From Paenibacillus albicereus (GTDB lineage Bacteria > Bacillota > Bacilli > Paenibacillales > Paenibacillaceae): DNA of 64,000 bases. The notes beneath the pieces are model-generated. The model was given only the letters and a program-made list of their open reading frames with translations, made no database searches and was not told the DNA's origin. Shown here in pieces: positions 49,408-58,100 of the stretch; positions within the stretch are counted from its first letter, which is position 1; each line of letters starts with the position of its first letter. The position numbers and the translations under genes are program-made. The stretch lies in contig NZ_CP051428.1 of assembly GCF_012676905.1 (NCBI RefSeq), positions 535,501-599,500 of the forward strand, written 5' to 3'.

Positions 49408-50412
49408 ATGAAGCTGGATCGCCTGCTCGCGATCACGATGCTCATGCTGGGACGCAAGCGCGTCGGAGCCAAGGAGCTGTCCGAGCGCTTCGAGGTGTCG
49501 CTGCGCACCGTCTATCGCGATATGGAGACGCTGAGCCTGGCCGGCATCCCGATCATCTCGTACGCGGGAGAAGGCGGCGGCTACGAGATCATGGAGAGCT
49601 ACCGCCTGGAACGGCAATTCCTGACGCTGGAGGAGCTGCAGGCGCTCGTCGTCGCGCTCAAGGGCATCTCGTCGACGCTGGACGACCGGGACGTCTCCCG
49701 GCTGCTGGACAAGGTCGGGGCGATGCTCTCCTCCGCGGATCGGGAGCGGATCGGCGGCGCTGCGGAGGAGATGGTCATCGACATCAATCCTTGGGGCGGC
49801 GGCGCGCAGGAAAAGGCGAAGGTCGCCTCGCTCCGGCAAGCGATTCGGGACAGGCGGGTCGTCCGCTTCGGCTATACGGACGCCGGGGGGCAGCGGACGG
49901 AGCGACGCTGCGAGCCCGTCCGCCTCGTGCTCAAGGGCTATATCTGGTACATGTACGGCTTCTGCCGGACGCGGCAGGACTGGAGGCTGTTCCGCCTCTC
50001 CCGGGTGCGCGGACTGGAGGCCGGCGCGGAGGCGTTCGAACGCCGGGAGGAGCCCGGCGGGACGGAGCCGCTGCTCTGGAGCGGCCTCGGCAAGGACGAG
50101 ACGCAGCGCTTGAAGGTCATCACGCTTCGCTTCGAGCGAGGAACGCGCGTGTGGGCCGAGGACTACTTCGGCACGAACGACAGCGTGCTCCGGACGGAGG
50201 AGCAGCCGGACGGCGCGCTGCTCGTGGAGACGCGGCAGCCCGACGAGCCTTGGCTCGTCCACTGGCTGCTCCGCTTCGGCACCGGGGCGCGCGTGCTGTC
50301 GCCGCCGGAGCTGGCGGCGGCCGTACGGACCGAGGCGGAAGCGGTCGCGCGGATGTACGCCTCTGCTGACAGGCCGTTGTCAGCAGAGGCGGGTTATGCT
50401 CGGAGAGAGTGA
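49408..50412 (+). CDS. HTH/WYL-domain transcriptional regulator (YafY-like)
   Basis: 334 residues. The N-terminal HTH_11 (RLLAITMLMLGRKRVGAKELSERFEVSLRTVYRDMETLSLAGIPI) is followed by a WYL domain (about residues 140-215) with GYIWYMYGFCRTRQDWRLFRLSR, and a C-terminal WCX region. Such proteins are ligand-responsive regulators, often autoregulated. AAAAGGAGG precedes ATG 49408. A DinB-family gene follows on the same strand, a frequent pairing. A perfect 12-bp inverted repeat lies inside its last codons. Confidence 0.92.
   Translation: MKLDRLLAITMLMLGRKRVGAKELSERFEVSLRTVYRDMETLSLAGIPIISYAGEGGGYEIMESYRLERQFLTLEELQALVVALKGISSTLDDRDVSRLLDKVGAMLSSADRERIGGAAEEMVIDINPWGGGAQEKAKVASLRQAIRDRRVVRFGYTDAGGQRTERRCEPVRLVLKGYIWYMYGFCRTRQDWRLFRLSRVRGLEAGAEAFERREEPGGTEPLLWSGLGKDETQRLKVITLRFERGTRVWAEDYFGTNDSVLRTEEQPDGALLVETRQPDEPWLVHWLLRFGTGARVLSPPELAAAVRTEAEAVARMYASADRPLSAEAGYARRE
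50360..50389. promoter_or_regulatory. Perfect 12-bp inverted repeat before the DinB gene
   Basis: CCTCTGCTGACA (50360-50371), six bases, TGTCAGCAGAGG (50378-50389), inside the 3' end of the WYL gene. A TATGCT follows at 50395. It could be an operator or an RNA hairpin; there is no T tract. Confidence 0.5.
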
Positions 50413-50471
50413 CGGCCGGCTTTTCGCGGACGAGGAGAGCGGCCGCAATCGATCTCTGGGAGGATGAGAGC

Positions 50472-50972
50472 ATGTTCAAGACGATTGACGAATTCGTAGA
50501 GGAATGGACCTTGGAGTCGAAAGGGACGCTGCGGACGCTGCAAGCTCTGACCGAGCAATCGCTGAAGCAGCCCGTATGGGAAGGCGGCCGCGATCTGGGC
50601 CGGCTGGCCTGGCATGTCGCGTTCAGCCCGTACGAGATGCTGAGCCGCACCGGGCTGAGTCTGGAAAAGCCGGGCGACGGCGATGCCGTGCCGACGGCGG
50701 CCCGCATCGAGGCCGCTTACGAGCGCTCGGCGAGGAACATCGCCGAGGCGGTGCGCGAGCAGTGGCGGGACGGCGATCTCGCGGTCCAGCATGACATGTA
50801 CGGGGAGATGTGGTCCAATTCGCTCACGCTGAGAATCCTGCTGCAGCACGAGGTGCATCATCGCGGCCAGCTGACCGTGCTGATGCGCCAAGCCGGCCTG
50901 CGTCCGGCCGATCTGTACGGTCCGGTGCTGGAGGACTGGGACGCCTTCGGCATGCAGCCGCCGAAGGTGTAG
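50472..50972 (+). CDS. DinB family (metal-binding four-helix) protein
   Basis: 166 residues with the DinB/YfiT fold. Metal-ligand histidines appear in LGRLAWHVAF and in HEVHHRGQLTVLMRQAG, the family signature. GGGAGGATGAG precedes ATG 50472. Members include bacillithiol-S-transferase-like enzymes and damage-induced proteins of unknown activity. It is probably controlled by the WYL regulator just upstream (60 bp gap). Confidence 0.9.
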   Translation: MFKTIDEFVEEWTLESKGTLRTLQALTEQSLKQPVWEGGRDLGRLAWHVAFSPYEMLSRTGLSLEKPGDGDAVPTAARIEAAYERSARNIAEAVREQWRDGDLAVQHDMYGEMWSNSLTLRILLQHEVHHRGQLTVLMRQAGLRPADLYGPVLEDWDAFGMQPPKV

Positions 50973-51040
50973 GTGTAGCTCCGCCGGCCGCAAGCCGCTC
51001 GGCTCGCGGCCTCTCCAGGATGGCGCACGCCAAAACAAAC

Positions 51041-51077
51041 GGGACGTTGCCGCAAGTGCGGCTTCGTCCCTTTTTTT
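51041..51077 (+). terminator. Terminator of the DinB gene
   Basis: GGGACG (51041-51046) pairs with CGTCCC (51065-51070), with an inner GCCGC/GCGGC stem, then T7. Confidence 0.9.
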
Positions 51078-51132
51078 GCATGTCCGCCCGCGGCATGACG
51101 GCCGGCCATCCGGCCTCGTCCGCGCGCGGCCG

Positions 51133-52002
51133 CTACCGAGCGGCGCCCTCCTGCAGCAGCTCGCGCATATAGGCGGCGAACTGCCGCAGCATCTCCGGCG
51201 AGCGGTGCTCGCCGCTGAAGTCCTCGACGCCGACCCAGCCGGCGTAGCCGACCGCGGCCAGGTCGGCCGCGACCTGGGCCCAGTCCACGACGCCCCGGCG
51301 CATGCCGGTCCAGCCGCTCGTCCACTTCACGCTGCCGTCCTCGCGCTCGGAGGAAGTCCAGGCGGCGTTTTTCATATGGACATGCGCCAGATAGGGACCG
51401 AGCAGCTCCATGCCCATCCGGTAGTTCTCGAAGCCCTCGTGCACCATGTTGCCCGGATCCAGCAGCACGCCGACGGTGTCGGGATCGAGCCCCTCCAGCA
51501 GGCGCGCGGCCGCCGAGGCGCTGGGCGCGATCGTGCCGTGATGGGTCTCGACGAGCCCCTTGACGCCGTAGCGGCGGCACAGCGCGGCCGCCTCGGCCAA
51601 GTAGCGGCGCTGCTCCTCGTACAGCTCGCCGAACGGCCGCGTGCGGTCGTAGCCGTGCACGCCGAGCCGGATCATCGACGCGCCGAGCTTGCGCGCGGCG
51701 GCGAGCACGTCCTCGGCCGCGTCGAGGTCGCCGCAGCGCAGGTAGGGCGTGACGCTGATGCTGCGCAGCCCGGCGGACGAGGCGGCCTGCCCGTAGCGCG
51801 CCAGCTCCTCGTCCGAGGCGCCGACGGGGATGGTCGCCAGGTTGTTGCCCCAATAGGACGGGGCCTGCCGCCGCGCCTCGTCGGAGGTGCGGGCGTAGCG
51901 CCACTCGATGCCCTGCAGCCCGGCGGATGCCGCTTCGGCGGCGAGCTCCTCCGGCTGCAGGTCCGGGGTGGCGACGGTGAAGACGGATAGTTGGATGCTC
52001 AT
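51133..52002 (-). CDS. Sugar phosphate isomerase/epimerase (AP endonuclease 2-like TIM barrel)
   Basis: 289 residues of the xylose-isomerase-like TIM-barrel family. Metal-ligand segments are GLVETHHGT, VGVLLDPGNMVHEG, LAHVHMKNA and GWVGVEDFSGEH. The start overlaps the upstream gene's stop (ATGA at 51999-52002), showing translational coupling. With two Gfo/Idh/MocA oxidoreductases upstream it forms a carbohydrate-catabolic operon typical of inositol-like or ketosugar metabolism; the exact substrate is not readable. It is the last gene of the operon. Confidence 0.9.
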   Translation of the reverse strand: MSIQLSVFTVATPDLQPEELAAEAASAGLQGIEWRYARTSDEARRQAPSYWGNNLATIPVGASDEELARYGQAASSAGLRSISVTPYLRCGDLDAAEDVLAAARKLGASMIRLGVHGYDRTRPFGELYEEQRRYLAEAAALCRRYGVKGLVETHHGTIAPSASAAARLLEGLDPDTVGVLLDPGNMVHEGFENYRMGMELLGPYLAHVHMKNAAWTSSEREDGSVKWTSGWTGMRRGVVDWAQVAADLAAVGYAGWVGVEDFSGEHRSPEMLRQFAAYMRELLQEGAAR

Positions 52003-53102
52003 GAACGATTCATCCTTTCCATGGGGGAGGCAGTAGGGATGCGGACAGCCTGAGCCTGCGCGCGCAGGCAGAGCTCCGCCGCCTTGAACGCGTGCTCCTG
52101 CGTCATCGCGTGCTCGGTGCGGTTCAGCACGTCGAGGATGAGCTGGCCGAAGTACGGGAAGCCGACCTTGCCGCCCAGCTCCATCCGGTGCTCGCCCCGG
52201 CCGTCGACGAGGTAGAGCTGGTCGCCGCCGGAGCCGCGGGCGATGTCGACGTATTTCCTCAGCTCGATGTATCCTTCGGTGCCGAGCAGGATCGTGCGGC
52301 CGTCGCCCCAGGCCGACAGGCCGGCCGGCGTCAGCCAGTCGACGCGGAAGTAATGGCTGGCCCCGTTGTCGCCGAGCAGCGTCGCGTCGCCGAAGTCCTC
52401 CAGCTCCGGATGGTCCGGATTGGCGAAGTTGCCGACCTTGCTGCTGAGCACCTGGGCATCGCGGCAGCCGGCGTAGTGCAGGAACTGCTCGATCTGGTGG
52501 CTGCCGATGTCGCACAGGATGCCGCCGTAGCGCTCCCGCTCGAAAAACCATCCTGGCCGGGACGGGGCGTTCAGCCGATGCGGCCCGGTGCCGATCACCT
52601 GCACGACGCGGCCGATCGCGCCTTCCTCGATGAGCCGGCCGGCGAAGACGGCGCTCTCGACGTGAAGCCGCTCGCTGTAGTAGACGGCGTACTTCTGTCC
52701 GGTGCGTGCCGCCGTCGCCCGCGCCAGCTCGAGCTGCGCCAGCTCCGTGAACGGCGTCTTGTCCGTGAAATAGTCCTTGCCGTGCTCCATGACGCGCACG
52801 CCGAGCGGACCGCGCTCGCTCGGCACCGCCGCCGCCGCGACAAGCCGGATGTCCGGATCCTGGAGAATCTCCTCCAGCGAGCCGGCCACCGCGGCGCCGG
52901 GATAGCGGGCGGCGAGCGCGGCCGCTCGCTCCGGCTGCGGGTCGTAGACCGAGGCAAGCGTGCCGCCGGCCTCGGTCAAGCCGTTGCACATGCCGTAGAT
53001 ATGGCCGTGATCGAGATGCGCCGCCGCGAAGCGGAACTCGCCGCTGGACACGACCGGCCGGGGCTTGCCCTCCGGCGCGTAGTTCATGCCGTCCTTGCCC
53101 AT
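51999..53102 (-). CDS. Gfo/Idh/MocA family oxidoreductase
   Basis: 367 residues. It has an atypical N terminus: the Rossmann segment is FRFAAAHLDHGHIYGM rather than GxGxxG. It continues with ASVYDPQPERAAALA, DYFTDKTPFTELAQ (EKP-motif position, here DKT) and the C-terminal YGGILCDIGSHQIEQFLHYAG. AAGGAGG precedes ATG 53102. NAD(P)-dependent sugar oxidation is the family role. The missing GxGxxG could mean altered cofactor binding or a specialised subfamily. It sits between a canonical paralogue (77 bp upstream) and the isomerase gene, which it overlaps. Confidence 0.88.
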   Translation of the reverse strand: MGKDGMNYAPEGKPRPVVSSGEFRFAAAHLDHGHIYGMCNGLTEAGGTLASVYDPQPERAAALAARYPGAAVAGSLEEILQDPDIRLVAAAAVPSERGPLGVRVMEHGKDYFTDKTPFTELAQLELARATAARTGQKYAVYYSERLHVESAVFAGRLIEEGAIGRVVQVIGTGPHRLNAPSRPGWFFERERYGGILCDIGSHQIEQFLHYAGCRDAQVLSSKVGNFANPDHPELEDFGDATLLGDNGASHYFRVDWLTPAGLSAWGDGRTILLGTEGYIELRKYVDIARGSGGDQLYLVDGRGEHRMELGGKVGFPYFGQLILDVLNRTEHAMTQEHAFKAAELCLRAQAQAVRIPTASPMERMNRS

Positions 53103-53179
53103 CTGCTTGCCGCCTCCTTCTCTAGTCGGGGGAATTCGTCCGCGCCCGGCCGCCTTTCGCTGGCCGGGCGCGCCTGGTC

Positions 53180-54355
53180 CTAGGGCGTGCCCTTCCCCTC
53201 GAGCGGGACGCCGGCCGCCTCAGGGTCCTTGCGGCTGGAGGATGCGGCGATGCGCTCCTGCAGCGCCTTGACGTAGCGCTCCTCGTCGACCGGCAGCTCC
53301 ACCCAGCCGTCGGTCCAGGCCGACAGCAGCATGGCGTTGCACAGCTCGAGCCCGCGGATGCCTTCTTCGCCCGGCGCGGCGAGCGGAGCGCCGGTGCGGA
53401 TCGCGTCGACCCAGCCCCGCGTGACGGCGCGATGATGCTGCGGATCGCCGGCGGCCAGCGGGATGTCGATGCGCCATGCCTCCGGAGCGCCGAAGCCGCC
53501 TTGATACGTGCGGTTGAACTCCGGCTCGGACTCGCGCAGCCGCCAGAACGTCAGCTTGCCGTCCTCGGCGACGAGCTTGCCCCGCTCGCCGCTGATCTCC
53601 AGCCGGTTCGTGCCGGGCGCGTCGCAGGTCGAGGCGATGAACACGCCGGTCGCTCCGTTCTCATATTCCGCATAGGCCGTCACGTCGTTCTCGACCTCGA
53701 TGCTCCGGTGCTTGCCGAAGCCGCAGAAGGCGCGGATTCGCGACGGCATCAGCCCGGTGATCCATTGGAACAGGTCAAGGTTGTGCGGCGACTGGTTCAT
53801 GAGCACGCCGCCGCCCTCGCCGGCCCAGGTCGCCCGCCAGCCGCCGCTGTCGTAATAGCTCTGCGAGCGGTACCAGTCGGTGATGATCCAGTTGATGCGG
53901 CGCAGCTCGCCGAGCTCGCCGTCCGCGATCAGCTCCCGCATCTTGCGGTAGAGCGGGTTCATGCGCTGATTGTACATGATGGCGAAGACGAGCCCGCTCG
54001 CCGCGGCCGCCTCGTTCATTTGCCGCACCTGCTTCGTGTAGACGCCGGCCGGCTTCTCGATCAGCACGTGCAGTCCCGCGCGAAACGCCGCCTGCGCCTC
54101 GTCCGGATGCGCGTAATGGGGCGTGGCGATGAGCACCGCGTCGACCTCGCCCGAATCGAACAGCTCCTGCGCGCTCCCGTACGTCCGCACCCCTTCGCCG
54201 AGCTGCTCCCTGGCCCAGCCGAGCCTGGCCTCCGCGCAATCGGCGACGGCGGCCAGCACCGCTCCCGGCACTTCGCCCCGCGCCAGGTAGCCGGCATGCG
54301 CGGAGCCCATATTGCCCAATCCGATGACCCCGATGCGGGTCCGATCTCGTTCCAT
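53180..54355 (-). CDS. Gfo/Idh/MocA family oxidoreductase
   Basis: 391 residues with a canonical Rossmann motif GVIGLGNMGSAHAGY, the catalytic HVLIEKPAGVYTKQ, and a substrate-domain WAGEGGGVLMNQSPHNLDLFQW. It should oxidise a sugar or cyclitol with NAD(P). GGAGGAG precedes ATG 54355. It is the first gene of the three-gene minus-strand operon ending at 51133. A cre-like sequence lies 50-63 bp upstream, so carbon-catabolite repression is plausible. Confidence 0.93.
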   Translation of the reverse strand: MERDRTRIGVIGLGNMGSAHAGYLARGEVPGAVLAAVADCAEARLGWAREQLGEGVRTYGSAQELFDSGEVDAVLIATPHYAHPDEAQAAFRAGLHVLIEKPAGVYTKQVRQMNEAAAASGLVFAIMYNQRMNPLYRKMRELIADGELGELRRINWIITDWYRSQSYYDSGGWRATWAGEGGGVLMNQSPHNLDLFQWITGLMPSRIRAFCGFGKHRSIEVENDVTAYAEYENGATGVFIASTCDAPGTNRLEISGERGKLVAEDGKLTFWRLRESEPEFNRTYQGGFGAPEAWRIDIPLAAGDPQHHRAVTRGWVDAIRTGAPLAAPGEEGIRGLELCNAMLLSAWTDGWVELPVDEERYVKALQERIAASSSRKDPEAAGVPLEGKGTP

Positions 54356-54404
54356 CTTTCCGTTCTCCTCCTTGAAGGCCGGCTTGGACGCCGCTTCGGT
54401 CGTG

Positions 54405-54418
54405 TGGTTCCGCTTTCA
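54405..54418. promoter_or_regulatory. Weak cre-like site upstream of the oxidoreductase operon
   Basis: TGAAAGCGGAACCA on the minus strand matches the cre consensus at 12 of 14 positions. Confidence 0.4.
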
Positions 54419-54587
54419 GGCAACAGTCTATCATGCCGCCGCTTCGTTCACTTGATCGACGCATGCCGATCGGAGCCCGGAATTAACTCTCGTTGCCTGA
54501 TTTACCGAAGATAGAGATATCCCGAAGACCGTGCCGCCGTCCGCGCGCCGAATCGACGGGGATCAATCGATTGGTGGAGGACTGCTC

Positions 54588-56174
54588 ATGCTGATGACCG
54601 CATCCTGCCTTGTGGCCGCTTGCGTTCCGCTTGCGTTATCGCTGCTTATTTTCCGTTACCGGCAGGTGCCGGGAACGAATTTCTATATGCTGATGGCGCT
54701 GCTGTCCGCCTTTTTCAGCTTTTCCGTGCTCATGCAGTATTCCTTGCCCGAGTACGACGCCAAGCTGTTGTGGCGGAACGCGGCGCAAATCTCCATCTTC
54801 CTGTTCCCGATCGCCAGCCTGTTCCTCTCGATGATCCACGCCGGGCTCGAGCGCTGGATCCGCCCGGGGCTCATCGTCGCGCTGTCGGTCGTCTCCTGCA
54901 CGGCGCTCATCCTCTTCTTCACGGACACCTCGCATCATCTCATGCGGGTAGAGGTCCAGGTGAGCGTGTCGGGACTGACGGTCGTGCAGCGCACGACGCT
55001 GGCTACGCTGTTCATCGGCTATACGCAGCTCGTCCAGCTGGTCGGAGCATCCTTGCTGCTGAGAGCGGCGTGGGAAGAGAGCGGCCGGCGCCGCAGGCAG
55101 CTGGCGCTGATGGCCGGGGGCTCGCTGCTGCCGGTGCTGGGCATCAGCATGAATCTGATCCACCCGCAGCTGGCCGGGACTCCGGCAGGCGTCATCCTGT
55201 TCTCGCTGCTGCCCGCCTGCATCGTGATCTTCTACGGCCTGTACCGCTACCAGCTGCTGCATATCGTGCCGTTCGCCCGCGACAAGCTGATCGAGAGCAT
55301 GAAAGAAGGCGTCGTCGTGCTCGATGCCGACCTTCGGCTGATGGATTACAACCCTTCCGCCTATCGGCTGCTGGTCAAGGCCGGAGCGGAGCAGCGCAGC
55401 AGCTGGACGGCGCTGCCGCTGCCGCGGCTGCTTCCCGGCGCGGAAGCCTGGGTGCAGGCGCATGAAGCCCGCGCCGAGGCGGAGATCGAGCTTGCATTTG
55501 CCGACGAGCATGGCGTGGGGCAGGTGTGGCTCAACCTGACGGTGACGCCGCTCGAGTCGGGACGGGGCGTCTATTACGGCAGCCTGTCCGTCATCGCGGA
55601 CATCACCGAGACGAAGCGGCTGGAGCAGGATCTGCGCCGGCGGGCGGCGACCGACGGCCTGACCGGCATCTACAACCGGGCCGGCTTCATGGAGCGGGCG
55701 CAGCGCCATCTGGCGCTCAGCCTGGAGGAGGGGGAGCCGTTCAGCCTGCTCGTGCTCGATCTGGACCACTTCAAGCGGATCAACGACGAGCACGGGCATC
55801 AATGCGGCGACATGGCGCTCAAGCGGTTCGTCCGCTCCGTGCAGCAGGTCGTCGAGCGACGGGCGCTGTTCGGGCGTGTCGGCGGCGAGGAGTTCGCGGT
55901 CGCACTGCCGGGCAGCCGCGCGGAGCAGGCGCGGGAGCTGGCGGAGCGGATCCGCCGGGCGGTCATGGACGGCGGCGCGGGGCTGGAGGAGACGGGCCTG
56001 CTGGCGGAGGAAGCGGGCGCGCACGCGGGGCTGACCGTCAGCATCGGCGGCTCGACCGCCGGACCTGCCGCCGGAGCCGACTTCCAGCTGATGTTCGCCG
56101 CGGCCGACCGGGCGCTGTACCGCGCCAAGCGGGGCGGCCGCAACCAGGTCCGCTGGGCGGAGGATTCGGATTGA
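54588..56174 (+). CDS. Membrane diguanylate cyclase (7TM sensor, PAS, GGDEF)
   Basis: 528 residues. The N-terminal seven-helix HisKA_7TM-type sensor region (about 1-220, with YRQVPGTNFYMLMALLSAF) is followed by a PAS domain (about 235-345: ESMKEGVVVLDADLRLMDYN) and a GGDEF domain (about 365-520: ATDGLTGIYNRAGF, DLDHFKRINDEHGHQCGD, GRVGGEEFAVALPG). The active-site motif is GGEEF, so synthesis of c-di-GMP is expected. The RxxD inhibitory site normally five residues upstream is absent (E-x-x-A), suggesting no product feedback. GGTGGAGG precedes ATG 54588. Confidence 0.92.
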   Translation: MLMTASCLVAACVPLALSLLIFRYRQVPGTNFYMLMALLSAFFSFSVLMQYSLPEYDAKLLWRNAAQISIFLFPIASLFLSMIHAGLERWIRPGLIVALSVVSCTALILFFTDTSHHLMRVEVQVSVSGLTVVQRTTLATLFIGYTQLVQLVGASLLLRAAWEESGRRRRQLALMAGGSLLPVLGISMNLIHPQLAGTPAGVILFSLLPACIVIFYGLYRYQLLHIVPFARDKLIESMKEGVVVLDADLRLMDYNPSAYRLLVKAGAEQRSSWTALPLPRLLPGAEAWVQAHEARAEAEIELAFADEHGVGQVWLNLTVTPLESGRGVYYGSLSVIADITETKRLEQDLRRRAATDGLTGIYNRAGFMERAQRHLALSLEEGEPFSLLVLDLDHFKRINDEHGHQCGDMALKRFVRSVQQVVERRALFGRVGGEEFAVALPGSRAEQARELAERIRRAVMDGGAGLEETGLLAEEAGAHAGLTVSIGGSTAGPAAGADFQLMFAAADRALYRAKRGGRNQVRWAEDSD

Positions 56175-56300
56175 ACGAGCGGGTCTTTGCGCTCCCCCAA
56201 TCAGGAAGACGCTGGTTTCGCCTCGGCGCTCCGATAGATTTCAACGTGGAGATTCGATAAGATAGAAGAGAAGATCAAGCTGCCGATAGGAGGAATCCCC

Positions 56301-57299
56301 ATGCATTTCAGAGCGCTGGTGGCGGACCGTCGGGAGGAGCAGGCCGAGGTGTCCGTCCAGACCGTGGAGGAGGCGCGCCTGCCGGAGGGCGACCTGCTGC
56401 TGCGGGTCGCTTATTCCAGCATCAACTATAAGGATGCGCTGGCGATGGAGCCGGACGGGCGCGTCGTCAGCCGCTACCCGCATATCCCGGGCATCGACGC
56501 GGCGGGAGAGGTTGTCAAGAGCTCGGACAAGCGGTACAAGCCGGGGAGCAAGGCGATCGTGACGGGCTGCGGCTTCGGCGTCAGCCAGCACGGAGGCTAC
56601 TCCGAATTCGCCCGGATTCCCGCCGAGTGGGCGGTTCCGCTGCCCAAGGGGCTGACCGAGCGCGAGGCGATGGCGCTCGGCACGGCGGGGCTGACCGCCG
56701 CGATGTCGGTGCAGCGGCTGCAGGACAGCGGCGTCTCGCCGTCGGCGGGGCCGGTCGTCGTCACCGGCGCGAGCGGCGGCGTCGGCACGCTCGCCGTCTC
56801 GATGCTGGCCCGCCTCGGGTACGAGGTGGAGGCGGTGTCCGGCAAGGAGGAGGCGCATGAGCGGCTGCGGGAGCTGGGGGCGGCGCGCATCCTGCCGCGC
56901 GAGGAGCTGCTCCCGCAGGAGGCGCGGCCGCTCGACAAGCAGCGCTGGGCGGGAGCCGTCGACTGCGTCGGCGGCGAGATGCTGGCCTGCCTGCTCAGCC
57001 GCATGAAGTACGGCGGGGCGGTCACGGCCTGCGGCTTGACCGGCGGAGGCGAGCTGCCGACGAGCGTGTACCCGTTCATCCTGCGCGGCGTCAGTTTGCA
57101 CGGCATCGACTCGGTGTGGGCGCCGCGTGAGCTGCGGACCCGGCTCTGGAAGCGGATGGCCGGCGACCTGAAGCCGCGCCGGCTCGAGGAGCTGATCGCC
57201 GAGGTCGAGCTGACCGAGGTGCCCGCCGCCGCCAAGGAGCTGCTGCGCGGCGCGTCGACCGGACGCAAGGTCGTGGCCGTGAGCTCCTCCGCCCGCTAA
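56301..57299 (+). CDS. YhdH/YhfP-family quinone oxidoreductase (acryloyl-CoA-reductase-like)
   Basis: 332 residues, medium-chain dehydrogenase/reductase without zinc ligands. It has SSINYKDALAM, PHIPGIDAAGEVV, the nucleotide-binding VVVTGASGGVGTLAVSMLARLG, VDCVGGEMLACLL and VSLHGIDSVWAPRELR, which mark the YhdH subgroup (NADPH-dependent acryloyl-CoA reductase in E. coli). GATAGGAGG precedes ATG 56301. It is monocistronic with a strong terminator. The physiological substrate here is inferred only from the family. Confidence 0.92.
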   Translation: MHFRALVADRREEQAEVSVQTVEEARLPEGDLLLRVAYSSINYKDALAMEPDGRVVSRYPHIPGIDAAGEVVKSSDKRYKPGSKAIVTGCGFGVSQHGGYSEFARIPAEWAVPLPKGLTEREAMALGTAGLTAAMSVQRLQDSGVSPSAGPVVVTGASGGVGTLAVSMLARLGYEVEAVSGKEEAHERLRELGAARILPREELLPQEARPLDKQRWAGAVDCVGGEMLACLLSRMKYGGAVTACGLTGGGELPTSVYPFILRGVSLHGIDSVWAPRELRTRLWKRMAGDLKPRRLEELIAEVELTEVPAAAKELLRGASTGRKVVAVSSSAR

Positions 57300-57302
57300 A
57301 CC

Positions 57303-57350
57303 AAGAGCTGCCCCTGCGGTCCATGAGACGGACGGCAGGGGCAGCTCTTT
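57303..57350. terminator. Bidirectional terminator after the YhdH-like gene
   Basis: AAGAGCTGCCCCTGC (57303-57317) pairs perfectly with 57335-57349, with an inner GTCC/GGAC stem and T residues at the end. Confidence 0.88.
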
Positions 57351-57423
57351 GATTCATGCGCATGGACCTCCGCGATCGAGCCGCGTTCCGGCGCGCGGCG
57401 AGCCCGGGAGCCTTGCGATCGTC

Positions 57424-57936
57424 TTAGACCCTCCGCCCGACGTAGACGAGATCGCGCTCGATGCCGTCCAGGACGGCGACGCGGGGCAGGCGGCCCCAGA
57501 CGGCGAAGCCGTGCTTCTCGAACAGCCGCAGGCTCGGCTCGTTGTGGCCGAAGACGAGGCCGACGAGCGAATGGATGCCGAGGCCGGGGCAGGCGTCGAC
57601 CGCGCGCTGCAGCAGCAGGCCTCCGATCCCTTGGCCGCGCAGGGCAGGGGAGAGATAGATGCTGATCTCTGCCGTGCCGTTGTAGGCGGCGCGCGGATGG
57701 AACGACTGATAGCTCAGCCAGGCGACGACGGCGCCTCGGCTGTCCTTCAGCACCCAGAGCGGGCGGAAGTGCGGCGAGTGCTCGTCATACCAGGCTTGAC
57801 GCTGGGCGGGCGTCACCGGCTCCAGATCGGCGGTCACCATGCGGCCTGCGATCGTCGTATTGTAGATGTCTACGATCGCCGGCAGGTCCTCCGGACGCGC
57901 ATCGGCAAGGGTATAGGTCAGCAGGGATTCGTTCAC
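57424..57936 (-). CDS. GNAT family N-acetyltransferase (phosphinothricin-acetyltransferase-like)
   Basis: 170 residues. A GNAT fold with the acetyl-CoA loop [35 protein letters not shown] at the N terminus and [28 protein letters not shown] near the end, the pattern of the PAT/MddA group that acetylates phosphinothricin, methionine sulfone or related amino acids. The start is GTG at 57936 with AGAGGA about ten bases upstream. It is convergent with the YhdH-like gene. The substrate is unproven. Confidence 0.9.
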   Translation of the reverse strand: MNESLLTYTLADARPEDLPAIVDIYNTTIAGRMVTADLEPVTPAQRQAWYDEHSPHFRPLWVLKDSRGAVVAWLSYQSFHPRAAYNGTAEISIYLSPALRGQGIGGLLLQRAVDACPGLGIHSLVGLVFGHNEPSLRLFEKHGFAVWGRLPRVAVLDGIERDLVYVGRRV

Positions 57937-58100
57937 GGGGCAGCTTCCTCTCGGCGGGATGGAGTTGATCCTCCTATCGTAGCATGGACGGCTGGAGAGC
58001 GGCTACCGCTCGCCGAGGCCCTTCCCCTGCGCCCGCGAGCTTATCGTCGGCCGCGAACCCGGCTACACTAGCCTATAGACCCTTTCGGAAAGGAATCGAC

